From: MA-ANB-1 sp040878225
Lineage (GTDB): Bacteria; Actinomycetota; Acidimicrobiia; Spongiisociales; ZC4RG35
Direction: 5' to 3'
Length of the DNA stretch: 5,740 nucleotides
Assembly: GCA_040878225.1 (NCBI GenBank)
Contig: JBBDMR010000044.1
Span: 1 to 5,740, forward strand
The notes beneath the pieces are model-generated. The model saw only the letters and a list, made by a program, of their open reading frames with translations, searched no databases and was not told where the DNA came from. Position numbers and translations under genes: made by a program. Shown one piece after another: positions 1 through 4,974 of the stretch. The first letter of the stretch is position 1; every line of letters begins with the position of its first letter.

Positions 1-391
1 CCAGACCCATCAGATCCGACCAGGGCAAGTGCCCGTAACGCTCCGATGCCGCCGAGAGCGCGGCGAATGAGCCAGGCACCCCGATCGTGCCTGGACCGAC
101 CAGTGTGGTCACTCCCCCGCCATACTCCATCGTCACCGATTCGCTGATCACGTCGCCAGAGAAGCCGAGGCCCGGGACCGCCATGTAGCCGTCGATGACG
201 ACCGGCGAACCGTCGCCGGCATCGACGGTGACATACCCACCGGCCCCGGGAGCACAGACACCGGGCTCGGTGCACATCGCGACCAGGGCCATAACCACTG
301 CCGCATCGGCAGCGGTGCCTCCCATCCCGACCACGGCCTCCCCTGCGGAGACGGCGATTCGCGAGGGCGCCGCCAATGCCATCTGTGTCAT
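1..391 (-). CDS. Gamma-glutamyltransferase-like protein, N-terminal part, truncated by the window edge
   Basis: This is the first 130 codons of a gene continuing past the left edge. The family are Ntn-hydrolases that cleave themselves and transfer or hydrolyse gamma-glutamyl groups. The sequence shows the family's N-terminal pattern: GGTAADAAVVMALVAMCTEP (residues 24-43), a glycine-rich APGAGGYVTV (48-57), then GTIGVPGSFAAL (101-112) and RYGHLPWSDL (119-128). These match the usual GGNAVDAA, GxGGGGF, VGVPGxVAGL and RYGxLPW blocks. There is no signal peptide, so the protein is probably cytoplasmic, unlike the classical periplasmic or secreted enzymes. The usual DGRExAP block reads DGYMAVP (67-73), so the Arg expected to bind the gamma-glutamyl carboxylate is Tyr69. 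The catalytic Thr would lie beyond the window. ATG 391 is used; ATG 382 is an in-frame alternative, and neither has a clear ribosome binding site. The gene starts 7 bp after the enoyl-CoA hydratase stop, suggesting coupling. Confidence 0.8.
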   Translation of the reverse strand, partial: MTQMALAAPSRIAVSAGEAVVGMGGTAADAAVVMALVAMCTEPGVCAPGAGGYVTVDAGDGSPVVIDGYMAVPGLGFSGDVISESVTMEYGGGVTTLVGPGTIGVPGSFAALSAASERYGHLPWSDLMGL

Positions 392-398
392 CGACGGC

Positions 399-1196
399 TC
401 AACGACCGGTCCATTCGGGGTCGCGCTTTTCGAGGAACGAAAGAATGCCTTCTGCGGCGTCTTCGGTACCGAGGAGTATCGCCTGGGACTGCCCCTCCCA
501 GCTCAGCGCATCGGCGAGCGACATCTCAAACGACGCATTGAGCGCCTGCTTGGAAAACATCTGCGCTCTCGGGGCGCCAGCGAGGAATGAGGCGGCCATC
601 TCCGAAGCTGCCCGACGGAGATCGCCGGGCTCGACGACGGCAGTGACAAGCCCGATCCGCAATGCCTCCTCGGCTTCGACGATCCGACCGCTCAGGGCCA
701 GCTCCTTGGCCCGCTGCATGCCGACGATTCGGGGCAGCAACCAGCTCCCGCCGAAGTCGAGAGTGAGCCCGCGGTGGACGAAGATCTCTGCGAAACGCGC
801 CCTCGTCGTGGCGACCACAACGTCGCATCCGAGAGCGAGATTCATCCCGGCGCCGACTGCTACACCGTCGACGGCGGCGATGGTGGGCTTGGTGAGCCGG
901 TGCAATGTCAGCGCGGCCTCGGAGACGATCTTCATCCTCCGATGCCGGGCGGTGACGGTCTGGATGGTGTCGATCCGGGAGGGGTCGAGGTCGGCGCCCG
1001 CGCAGAAGTCCCCGCCGGAGCCGGTCAGCACCAGAACCCTCGAATCGGAGCCCTCGAATTCACGGAAGGCAGCGGTCAGGTCGGACCAACCGTCCATGGG
1101 CACTGCGTTCTTCCGTTCGGGCCGGTCGAGCGTCAACCAACGAACCCCGTCTATGTCCTGTGTACTCAGCCAATCCACGGACAAGACGGTAGACAA
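399..1196 (-). CDS. Enoyl-CoA hydratase/isomerase (crotonase) family protein
   Basis: This 265-residue protein has the full length of a crotonase-fold enzyme acting on acyl-CoA thioesters. The first oxyanion-hole segment is FCAGADL (64-70) and the second is AAVDGVAVGAGMNLALGCDV (107-126). LTLDRPERKNA (21-31) is the usual N-terminal block. By alignment from memory, the two glutamates of classical hydratases are replaced by Asn119 and Phe139. An Asp (Asp147, in LDFGGSWLLPRIVG) sits where PaaG-type and dienoyl-CoA isomerases carry their acid. An isomerase or other crotonase reaction is therefore likelier than simple hydration (inference). The start is uncertain: TTG 1196 is the longest, GTG 1178 gives a conventional N-terminus, and neither has a Shine-Dalgarno. 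A truncated gamma-glutamyltransferase-like gene follows closely. The divergent small gene begins only 26 bp upstream. Confidence 0.92.
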   Translation of the reverse strand: MSTVLSVDWLSTQDIDGVRWLTLDRPERKNAVPMDGWSDLTAAFREFEGSDSRVLVLTGSGGDFCAGADLDPSRIDTIQTVTARHRRMKIVSEAALTLHRLTKPTIAAVDGVAVGAGMNLALGCDVVVATTRARFAEIFVHRGLTLDFGGSWLLPRIVGMQRAKELALSGRIVEAEEALRIGLVTAVVEPGDLRRAASEMAASFLAGAPRAQMFSKQALNASFEMSLADALSWEGQSQAILLGTEDAAEGILSFLEKRDPEWTGR

Positions 1197-1222
1197 ATCG
1201 AATCGCAGTTACCGTTCACAGC
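1197..1222. promoter_or_regulatory. Very short divergent intergenic region, presumed promoter area
   Basis: Only 26 bp separate the TTG start of the enoyl-CoA hydratase gene (minus) from the ATG of the membrane peptide (plus). Neither start has a Shine-Dalgarno, so leaderless transcripts are plausible. Weak -10-like hexamers are TAACTG on the minus strand (1211-1206), with TTGAAG 16 bp upstream, and TAGACA on the plus strand (1190-1195, inside the enoyl-CoA hydratase reading frame). Both are poor matches, so only the divergent arrangement is certain. Confidence 0.3.
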
Positions 1223-1336
1223 ATGGGCTTCAACCCTTTTCGTGAACAGGACCGGTCTGCGGTCGACATCGTCATGGTGATTCTTGCGGTCGGTTCGGCT
1301 ATTGCATTGGTGTTATGGGCGATCTTCTCGGGGTGA
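1223..1336 (+). CDS. Small single-span membrane peptide, 37 residues
   Basis: The ORF begins ATG 1223 and ends TGA 1334-1336. It encodes a short polar head, MGFNPFREQDRSAVD, then one hydrophobic stretch (about residues 16-35: IVMVILAVGSAIALVLWAIF) and ends in SG. This looks like a single transmembrane helix with a charged N-terminal tail. The next gene overlaps its stop in a GTGA arrangement, which supports translation. I recall similar MGFxPFR-type mini membrane proteins in actinobacteria but cannot name a family or function. No ribosome binding site is visible before ATG 1223. A membrane anchor or partner for the adjacent zinc-ribbon-like protein is inference from the overlap. The minus-strand ORF across this stretch resembles no known family and is taken as its shadow. 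Confidence 0.68.
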   Translation: MGFNPFREQDRSAVDIVMVILAVGSAIALVLWAIFSG

Positions 1337-1551
1337 CAGTCAGCCCGATTCAGCCGTATGCGGCGCGGAAGGCCTACATCTGCCCGGGTTGCAGCCAATC
1401 GATTCCTGAAGGGACCTTCCACCTCGTGGTCGTGCCCGATGACGCCCCGGACTTACGCCGCCACTGGCACCACGGTTGCTGGCACAAGGAGATGAGACGG
1501 AGGTTCGGGGCCTCAGGCGTCCCGACGATTCAAGCCCCACCACGTCAGTAG
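1333..1551 (+). CDS. Small putative zinc-binding protein (CxxC ... HWHxxCW), 72 residues
   Basis: This small actinobacterial-type hypothetical protein has a CPGC pair (Cys17, Cys20), the segment IPEGTFHLVVVPDD (24-37) and RRHWHHGCWHKEM (42-54) with His44, His46, His47 and Cys49. The pattern resembles a family often labelled ATP/GTP-binding protein in Streptomyces, whose consensus runs roughly CPGCxQEIPxGxPHVVxWP ... RRHWHxxCW. Zinc binding by the two Cys plus a His/Cys set is inferred, and no nucleotide-binding motif is visible. GTG 1333 is chosen because it overlaps the preceding stop (GTGA); ATG 1315 in the same frame would add six residues inside the upstream gene. The last 39 bp overlap the end of the ABC permease gene on the other strand. 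The basic, low-complexity tail after residue 54 lies mostly in that overlap. Confidence 0.75.
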   Translation: MTVSPIQPYAARKAYICPGCSQSIPEGTFHLVVVPDDAPDLRRHWHHGCWHKEMRRRFGASGVPTIQAPPRQ

Positions 1552-2283
1552 CAGCCCGAGCACCGTCCACCCGACGATGATCGCCACGGCATGGAGGGTG
1601 CTGACCGGACCGGGCAGGAACATGCTGGCTATGCCATCGAGGCCGAAGTCACCGAAAATCCCGGTTGTCGCGCCGGTGAGGGAAACGTTCTGATAGGGGC
1701 GCCACAGGACCAGCAGGCTTTCACCGAAGGACAGAGCGATCACGGCGCCGATCGCCGGTCCGACCGAGCGGAGCAGTGAAACGAAACCGATGCCGAGCGA
1801 GACCCAGGCCAGCTGGCTTACTCCGACCTTCCAGACCACGTTGAGCCAATCAACCACGGAAGGACCGCCGGTGCCCTTTGCAAACAACGCTGCCATTGCA
1901 GTCCAGACCGCAATCCCGATCAGCATCGCCACCCAGCTGGCAACGGTGAACACGATGAGACGGGCTGCGATCTGCCAGGTCTTCCGGGACTCCCGGGTGA
2001 GGGTTGTCGCCCAGATCGTCGAAGCGAGCTCACCGCCGAGGATCACAACCGCCAGGATCAGCGGGAACCAGGTCTGGCCAACTACCTGTTGGATTCCCAG
2101 AAAGTACGCGTCCGGTTTTTCGAGCACCGGCAGGCCTTCGGTGGCGGCCCCCTCGAATATCTGACCGAAGATCATCAGGAAGAAAGCTGCCAATCCGGTG
2201 AAAATTACGATGATCAGGATCATCACCGGGTACAGCTTGCGCCCGGTCAGCTTGGTCACCTCGGCCTTGAGCAGCCCGATCAC
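1513..2283 (-). CDS. ABC-2 type transporter permease
   Basis: This 256-residue membrane protein has about six predicted spans: 18-40, 72-93, 108-134, 149-171, 174-194 and 230-250. The N-terminus MIGLLKAEVTKLTGRK is the amphipathic segment typical of ABC-2 exporters. The cytoplasmic stretch after span 2, LTRESRKTWQIAARL (95-109), corresponds to the conserved TLTRGxSRxxxLxAK region of this family. It should form the membrane channel for the ATPase encoded immediately upstream. The start is GTG 2283, whose GTGA overlaps the ATPase TGA by 4 bp, so the pair is translationally coupled. Members export antibiotics, peptides or lipids, and the substrate cannot be read from this sequence. Its 3' end overlaps the convergent small gene by 39 bp, and no hairpin with a U-run is present to stop transcription there. 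Confidence 0.88.
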   Translation of the reverse strand: MIGLLKAEVTKLTGRKLYPVMILIIVIFTGLAAFFLMIFGQIFEGAATEGLPVLEKPDAYFLGIQQVVGQTWFPLILAVVILGGELASTIWATTLTRESRKTWQIAARLIVFTVASWVAMLIGIAVWTAMAALFAKGTGGPSVVDWLNVVWKVGVSQLAWVSLGIGFVSLLRSVGPAIGAVIALSFGESLLVLWRPYQNVSLTGATTGIFGDFGLDGIASMFLPGPVSTLHAVAIIVGWTVLGLLLTWWGLNRRDA

Positions 2284-3173
2284 TCCCGGGTCTCCGTCAT
2301 TCCGAGGAACACCGATTCGAGGGTGTCCCGCGCCGACTTCACCTCGGAGGGGTAGATCCCCTGGTCGGTGAGTGCCCGGATGATCCCGGAGCCATCGCTC
2401 CCCGAGACGACGATCGACGTTTCCCCCTCGGTCACTTCAAAGCCTGCCTGACGCAGTACTCCTGCGGCCCCTGAGGGATCGACAACTTCGACCCGCGTGG
2501 CCACGCCGCTGAGAAGGGACTCGAGCGGGCCCTGGACGACCAGCTTCCCTCTGTCGATGACGACGACGTTGTCAGCGAGGGCCTCGACGTCGGCAAGATC
2601 GTGGCTGGATACCACAACGGTTGTCCCGGACTCTGCCAGCTGGCGGAGTCGGGCCCGGAAGGCGTGCTGGCCGGCAGGGTCGAGCCCGTCGAGGGGCTCG
2701 TCGAGAAAGAGGATGCGGGGCGAGCCGAGCAGGGCCGCAGCAAGGGCCAGGCGCTGTCGCATCCCCTTCGAGTATTGATCGACGTTGCGATTGGCATCGC
2801 CCGTCAACTCGACGAAAGCGAGCAACTCATCGATGCGATCGTGGCCGCGGCCTAGAGTGTCAGCCGCCACCTTCAGATTACGCCTGCCGGTGATCGACTT
2901 GATCAGGCCGGGTTCTTCGACAATGGCGCCGACTTCCTTGACGAGCTTGGGCAAATCGCGCGGTATCGAATGGCCGAGGACAGTCATCTCCCCCTCGTCC
3001 GGCCTGGACAACCCGAGCAGAGACCGAAATGTGGTGGTCTTGCCGGCGCCATTGGGGCCGAGGAAACCGGTGAGCTTTCCCGCTTCGATCTCGAAGTCGA
3101 GACCATCGAGGGCGCGGATTCGCCCGTAATCCTTGACGAGTCCCCTCACCTCGATCGCGATTTCCACAGTCAC
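2280..3173 (-). CDS. ABC transporter ATP-binding protein (BcrA/CcmA-like exporter subfamily)
   Basis: This cytoplasmic ATPase powers the exporter formed with the next gene. With GTG 3173 as start (297 residues) it shows Walker A GPNGAGKTT (39-47), the signature YSKGMRQRLALA (134-145), Walker B ILFLDEP (154-160), D-loop LDGLDP (161-166) and H-loop SSHDL (189-193). The usual Q-loop Gln is replaced: VGAIVEEPGL (81-90) has Glu-Glu, as is common in BcrA/lantibiotic-immunity-type ATPases. About 75 residues after position 220 form the extra C-terminal domain typical of this group. GTG 3173 puts a normal short lead before the first strand (IAIEVRGLVKDYG). A TTG at 3203 would overlap the yraN stop by 4 bp and add ten unusual residues, so the start is uncertain. 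Either way the gene is tightly linked to yraN. Confidence 0.93.
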   Translation of the reverse strand: MTVEIAIEVRGLVKDYGRIRALDGLDFEIEAGKLTGFLGPNGAGKTTTFRSLLGLSRPDEGEMTVLGHSIPRDLPKLVKEVGAIVEEPGLIKSITGRRNLKVAADTLGRGHDRIDELLAFVELTGDANRNVDQYSKGMRQRLALAAALLGSPRILFLDEPLDGLDPAGQHAFRARLRQLAESGTTVVVSSHDLADVEALADNVVVIDRGKLVVQGPLESLLSGVATRVEVVDPSGAAGVLRQAGFEVTEGETSIVVSGSDGSGIIRALTDQGIYPSEVKSARDTLESVFLGMTETRE

Positions 3174-3199
3174 CGGAAGCAGGCTACCCGTGCCAGAAT

Positions 3200-3511
3200 T
3201 CAAATCGCGTTCAGCTCCCAGTGCACCACGTAGTGGTCTTGGTGGATGCCGACTCCGATCAGGTCACAACGCCGTATCCCGAGAGCCCGAGCCAGGCGTC
3301 GCACCCGTGCCCGCTTGTCTCCGTCGATTGCGTCGAGGGGGTGGTAGCTGCCGGTGAGCGTGCGAACTTCGACAACAACCGGAGTGGAATGGTCACGAGC
3401 AACGATGTCGACTTCGCCCCCGGCGACAACCACGTTGCGGGAGACGATCTCGAGGCCCTGTTCGTCCAGGTAGAGGCAGGCAAGGAACTCGCCAAACTCT
3501 CCGGTGGTCAA
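3200..3511 (-). CDS. YraN/UPF0102 family nuclease-like protein
   Basis: This protein of about 103 residues has the PD-(D/E)XK nuclease-like fold of the YraN (UPF0102) family. Matching blocks are TTGEFGEFLACLYLDEQGLEIVSRN (about 2-26), GGEVDIVARD (31-40, with Asp35) and VVVEVRT (45-51, with Glu48). The last motif is normally EVK; here the catalytic-type Lys is Arg50. The function is not settled, and a role in DNA processing or recombination is often suggested because the gene usually neighbours comM and dprA. Those genes are not present here. The start is set at TTG 3511, 5 bp after the DUF2469 stop, because it matches the family's N-terminus. The upstream in-frame starts (ATG 3619, TTG 3625) would overlap DUF2469 by more than 100 bp. 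No good ribosome binding site is visible, so coupling to DUF2469 is likely. Confidence 0.85.
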   Translation of the reverse strand: MTTGEFGEFLACLYLDEQGLEIVSRNVVVAGGEVDIVARDHSTPVVVEVRTLTGSYHPLDAIDGDKRARVRRLARALGIRRCDLIGVGIHQDHYVVHWELNAI

Positions 3512-3516
3512 ACGTG

Positions 3517-3813
3517 CTAAATCGGGATTTCCTGCTGGTCGACTTCTTCGATGTTTACGTCGCGGAAGGTCAGGACCTTTACGGAAGACAGGAAACGGGC
3601 GGGTCGGAACATGTCCCATACCCAAGCATCGTTCATTTCCACCTCGAAGAACATGGAGCCGTTAGTCGATCGGACCTCGAGGTTCACCTGGTTGGCGAGA
3701 TAGAACCTGCGCTCGGTCTCGACGACATACTTGAACATCGGGAGCACATCCCTGTACTCCTGGTAGATCTTTAGCTCGACCTCGGTTTCGTAACGCTCCA
3801 GATCTTCTTCCAT
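3517..3813 (-). CDS. DUF2469 family protein
   Basis: This 98-residue protein belongs to DUF2469, a small actinobacterial family of unknown function (Mycobacterium tuberculosis Rv2901c is the familiar member). The diagnostic stretches are MEEDLERYETEVELKIYQEY (1-20), YVVETERRFYLANQV (29-43), FFEVEMNDAWVWDMFRPARF (55-74) and VLTFRDVNIEE (80-90). The protein is acidic and rich in aromatic residues, with no membrane segment or signal peptide. ATG 3813 is chosen because it fits the family length and is preceded by GAGGAG; an in-frame ATG at 3870 would add 19 residues unlike the family. It sits directly before yraN, its usual partner. The rnhB gene that normally lies between lepB and DUF2469 is absent. 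Confidence 0.93.
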   Translation of the reverse strand: MEEDLERYETEVELKIYQEYRDVLPMFKYVVETERRFYLANQVNLEVRSTNGSMFFEVEMNDAWVWDMFRPARFLSSVKVLTFRDVNIEEVDQQEIPI

Positions 3814-3816
3814 GGT

Positions 3817-3822
3817 CTCCTC
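3817..3822 (-). promoter_or_regulatory. Ribosome binding site of DUF2469
   Basis: GAGGAG lies 3 bp before ATG 3813. It decides the start against the longer in-frame ATG at 3870, which has no comparable site. Confidence 0.65.
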
Positions 3823-3860
3823 AAACACGATGGTGCGTGCCGATGATATGCCGACCGGAT

Positions 3861-3867
3861 ATCTATA
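3861..3867 (-). promoter_or_regulatory. Possible -10 element for the DUF2469-yraN-ABC genes
   Basis: TATAGAT on the minus strand, preceded by TG, lies in the 117-bp gap between lepB and DUF2469, in an AT-richer patch than its surroundings. It would give a leader of roughly 40 nt before ATG 3813. No convincing -35 box is seen at 16-18 bp, and TATCAT at 3848-3843 is a second candidate. Confidence 0.35.
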
Positions 3868-3930
3868 CATCCAAAACCGGCGTCCGCGATGAAAAAATCC
3901 GGGTTTTGTTTGTGGTCAGTTGCCCGTCGC

Positions 3931-4575
3931 TCAGATCCCGCCGAAGCGGGAAAGGGGCCAGATCACCACAAACGCTCGACCGATGACGTGGTCGATCGGG
4001 ATAGGGCCGAATCGCCTGCTGTCGAAGCTCTCGTCACGGTTGTCACCCATCACGAAAACCGAGTCGGCAGGGATCACGACAGGGCCGAAGTCGGGGAGGA
4101 AGCTGGCATCGGTGTACCCCTCGGCGATCGGTGAGCCGTTGATCAACATCTCGCCATCCTTGATTTCGAGTGTCTCGCCTGGCAGCGCGATCACTCTCTT
4201 GATCAGGTCGTCGAGCCCTCTGGTCCTGATGCCGACGGCTTCGAGGACCGAACGGATCACCGCTTCGGGAATGGTCTCAGTGCTCTCAGGTTCCATCGGG
4301 TTGGTGAAGACGACGATGTCTCCCCTGCCGACGTCACCGAACCGATACGCCAGCTTGTTCACCATCACCCGGTCGTTCACCTGGATGGTCGGTTCCATCG
4401 AGACCGAGGGAATCCAGAAGGGTTGAATCAGAAACGTCTTCACTACCACCGCGATGACAAGGGCGGTGAGCAGCAGCCCGGGAAGCTCGGCCCAAAACGA
4501 ACGCCGACGCTTTGGAGGCGGCGGCGTTTCGTCGGTGGGTTCTCCGATATCGTCGGTGTGCTCTTGAGCGGTCAG
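3931..4575 (-). CDS. lepB: Signal peptidase I, apparently starting at CTG
   Basis: Signal peptidase I is anchored in the membrane and removes signal peptides from exported proteins. With CTG 4575 as start it has 214 residues: a polar leader ending PPPPKRRRSFW (18-28), one membrane span (about 30-50), then the catalytic domain. The nucleophile is Ser59 in PSVSMEPT (56-63). The general base is Lys126 in LIKRVIALPGETLE (124-137), and GDNRDESFDSRRFG (177-190) is the conserved box E. The usual PSGSM reads PSVSM. The reading frame is open back to a stop at 4617-4615, yet holds no ATG, GTG or TTG before GTG 4449, which lies inside the membrane span and would remove most of the anchor. CTG 4575 overlaps the rplS stop (CTGA) and has AAGGAG 8 bp upstream. 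The enzyme identity is certain; the start is inference. Confidence 0.9.
   Translation of the reverse strand: MTAQEHTDDIGEPTDETPPPPKRRRSFWAELPGLLLTALVIAVVVKTFLIQPFWIPSVSMEPTIQVNDRVMVNKLAYRFGDVGRGDIVVFTNPMEPESTETIPEAVIRSVLEAVGIRTRGLDDLIKRVIALPGETLEIKDGEMLINGSPIAEGYTDASFLPDFGPVVIPADSVFVMGDNRDESFDSRRFGPIPIDHVIGRAFVVIWPLSRFGGI
3936..3951 (-). terminator. UUCG tetraloop hairpin at the lepB 3' end
   Basis: The minus-strand RNA reads UCCCGC-UUCG-GCGGGA, a perfect 6-bp stem closed by the very stable C(UUCG)G loop, within the last lepB codons. No U-run follows directly; a run of six T lies about 40 bp downstream (3897-3892). It could be a weak terminator or a 3'-end stabiliser, or simply a product of the coding sequence. 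Confidence 0.35.
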
Positions 4576-4916
4576 TCCCGCAGCTCCTTGATACGAGCCG
4601 ACTTGCCGACACGGTCACGCAGGTAATAGAGCTTGGAGCGGCGGACATCGCCACGGCGGAGCACTTGAATCGAGGAGATTATCGGGGCATGGAGCGGGAA
4701 GACACGCTCGACGCCGACACCGAAACTGATCTTGCGCACTGTGAAGGAGGCTCGGATCCCGCTGCCATTGCGGGCGATCACCACGCCTTCGAACGCCTGG
4801 ATCCGCTCCCGTCCCGCTTCCACGACACGCACGTCGACACGCACTGTGTCGCCAGGTCGGAAGTCGGGGATGTCGTCGCGCAGGTGCGCGCTCTCAACGG
4901 CCTCAAGATGGTTCAT
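4572..4916 (-). CDS. rplS: 50S ribosomal protein L19
   Basis: L19 is a 114-residue component of the large ribosomal subunit near the 30S-50S interface. The sequence matches the family end to end: MNHLEAVESAHLRDDIPDFR (1-20), PGDTVRVDVRVVEAGRERIQ (21-40), FEGVVIARNGSGIRASFTVR (42-61) and the signature KISFGVGVERVFPLHAPIIS (62-81). The tail LYYLRDRVGKSARIKEL (96-112) is followed by RD and the stop. The start is ATG 4916, with AGGAG 5 bp before it; the frame stays open further upstream, but that part encodes nothing L19-like. It follows trmD by 55 bp, which hold a likely promoter. Its stop overlaps the proposed lepB start, and its final Lys-Glu codons supply the AAGGAG in front of that start. 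Confidence 0.98.
   Translation of the reverse strand: MNHLEAVESAHLRDDIPDFRPGDTVRVDVRVVEAGRERIQAFEGVVIARNGSGIRASFTVRKISFGVGVERVFPLHAPIISSIQVLRRGDVRRSKLYYLRDRVGKSARIKELRD
4584..4589 (-). promoter_or_regulatory. Ribosome binding site for the proposed CTG start of lepB
   Basis: AAGGAG lies 8 bp upstream of CTG 4575, inside the last codons of rplS. It supports initiation at the CTG. However, it also encodes the conserved Lys-Glu near the L19 C-terminus, so it is not fully independent evidence. Confidence 0.55.
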
Positions 4917-4921
4917 GGGAA

Positions 4922-4926
4922 CTCCT
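4922..4926 (-). promoter_or_regulatory. Ribosome binding site of rplS
   Basis: AGGAG sits 5 bp before ATG 4916. It is the strongest such site in the window and fixes the L19 start. Confidence 0.8.
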
Positions 4927-4933
4927 AAAAGAT

Positions 4934-4957
4934 GCCGGTGTGTCGAATCTGTCCGGC
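4934..4957 (-). promoter_or_regulatory. Small stem in the rplS leader
   Basis: GCCGG (4957-4953) and CCGGC (4938-4934) can pair across a 14-nt loop in the presumed rplS 5' leader, just before the ribosome binding site. Leaders of L19 genes in other phyla can bind their protein, but this stem is short and no match to a known leader is claimed. Confidence 0.25.
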
Positions 4958-4965
4958 GAAACGCA

Positions 4966-4974
4966 ATTGTATCA
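4966..4974 (-). promoter_or_regulatory. Extended -10 promoter candidate for rplS
   Basis: TGATACAAT on the minus strand matches the extended -10 form TGnTAnAAT; its TGA is the trmD stop codon. It predicts a start near 4959 and a leader of about 40 nt before rplS. No good -35 is seen, which is usual for extended -10 promoters. This would let rplS-lepB be transcribed apart from trmD. Confidence 0.5.

Noticed and set aside
195..590. Plus-strand ORF of 131 codons
   Set aside because: It lies opposite the gamma-glutamyltransferase-like and enoyl-CoA hydratase genes, both of which have strong family motifs.
376..1245. Long plus-strand ORF of 289 codons opposite the enoyl-CoA hydratase gene
   Set aside because: It is the antisense shadow of a clear crotonase gene; the translation is rich in Ser, Arg and Ala and has no recognisable motif.
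1216..1422. Minus-strand ORF of 68 codons opposite the two small plus-strand genes
   Set aside because: No family resemblance. The plus-strand frames show a membrane span and a Cys/His motif, and overlap each other in GTGA.
3814..3870. 19-residue N-terminal extension of DUF2469 from ATG 3870
   Set aside because: The extension is unlike the family and the ribosome binding site belongs to ATG 3813.
3891..3929. Intrinsic terminator ending in the six-T run at 3897-3892
   Set aside because: Only a 4-bp CGGG/CCCG stem with a loop of about 20 nt can be formed before the T-run, which is too weak.
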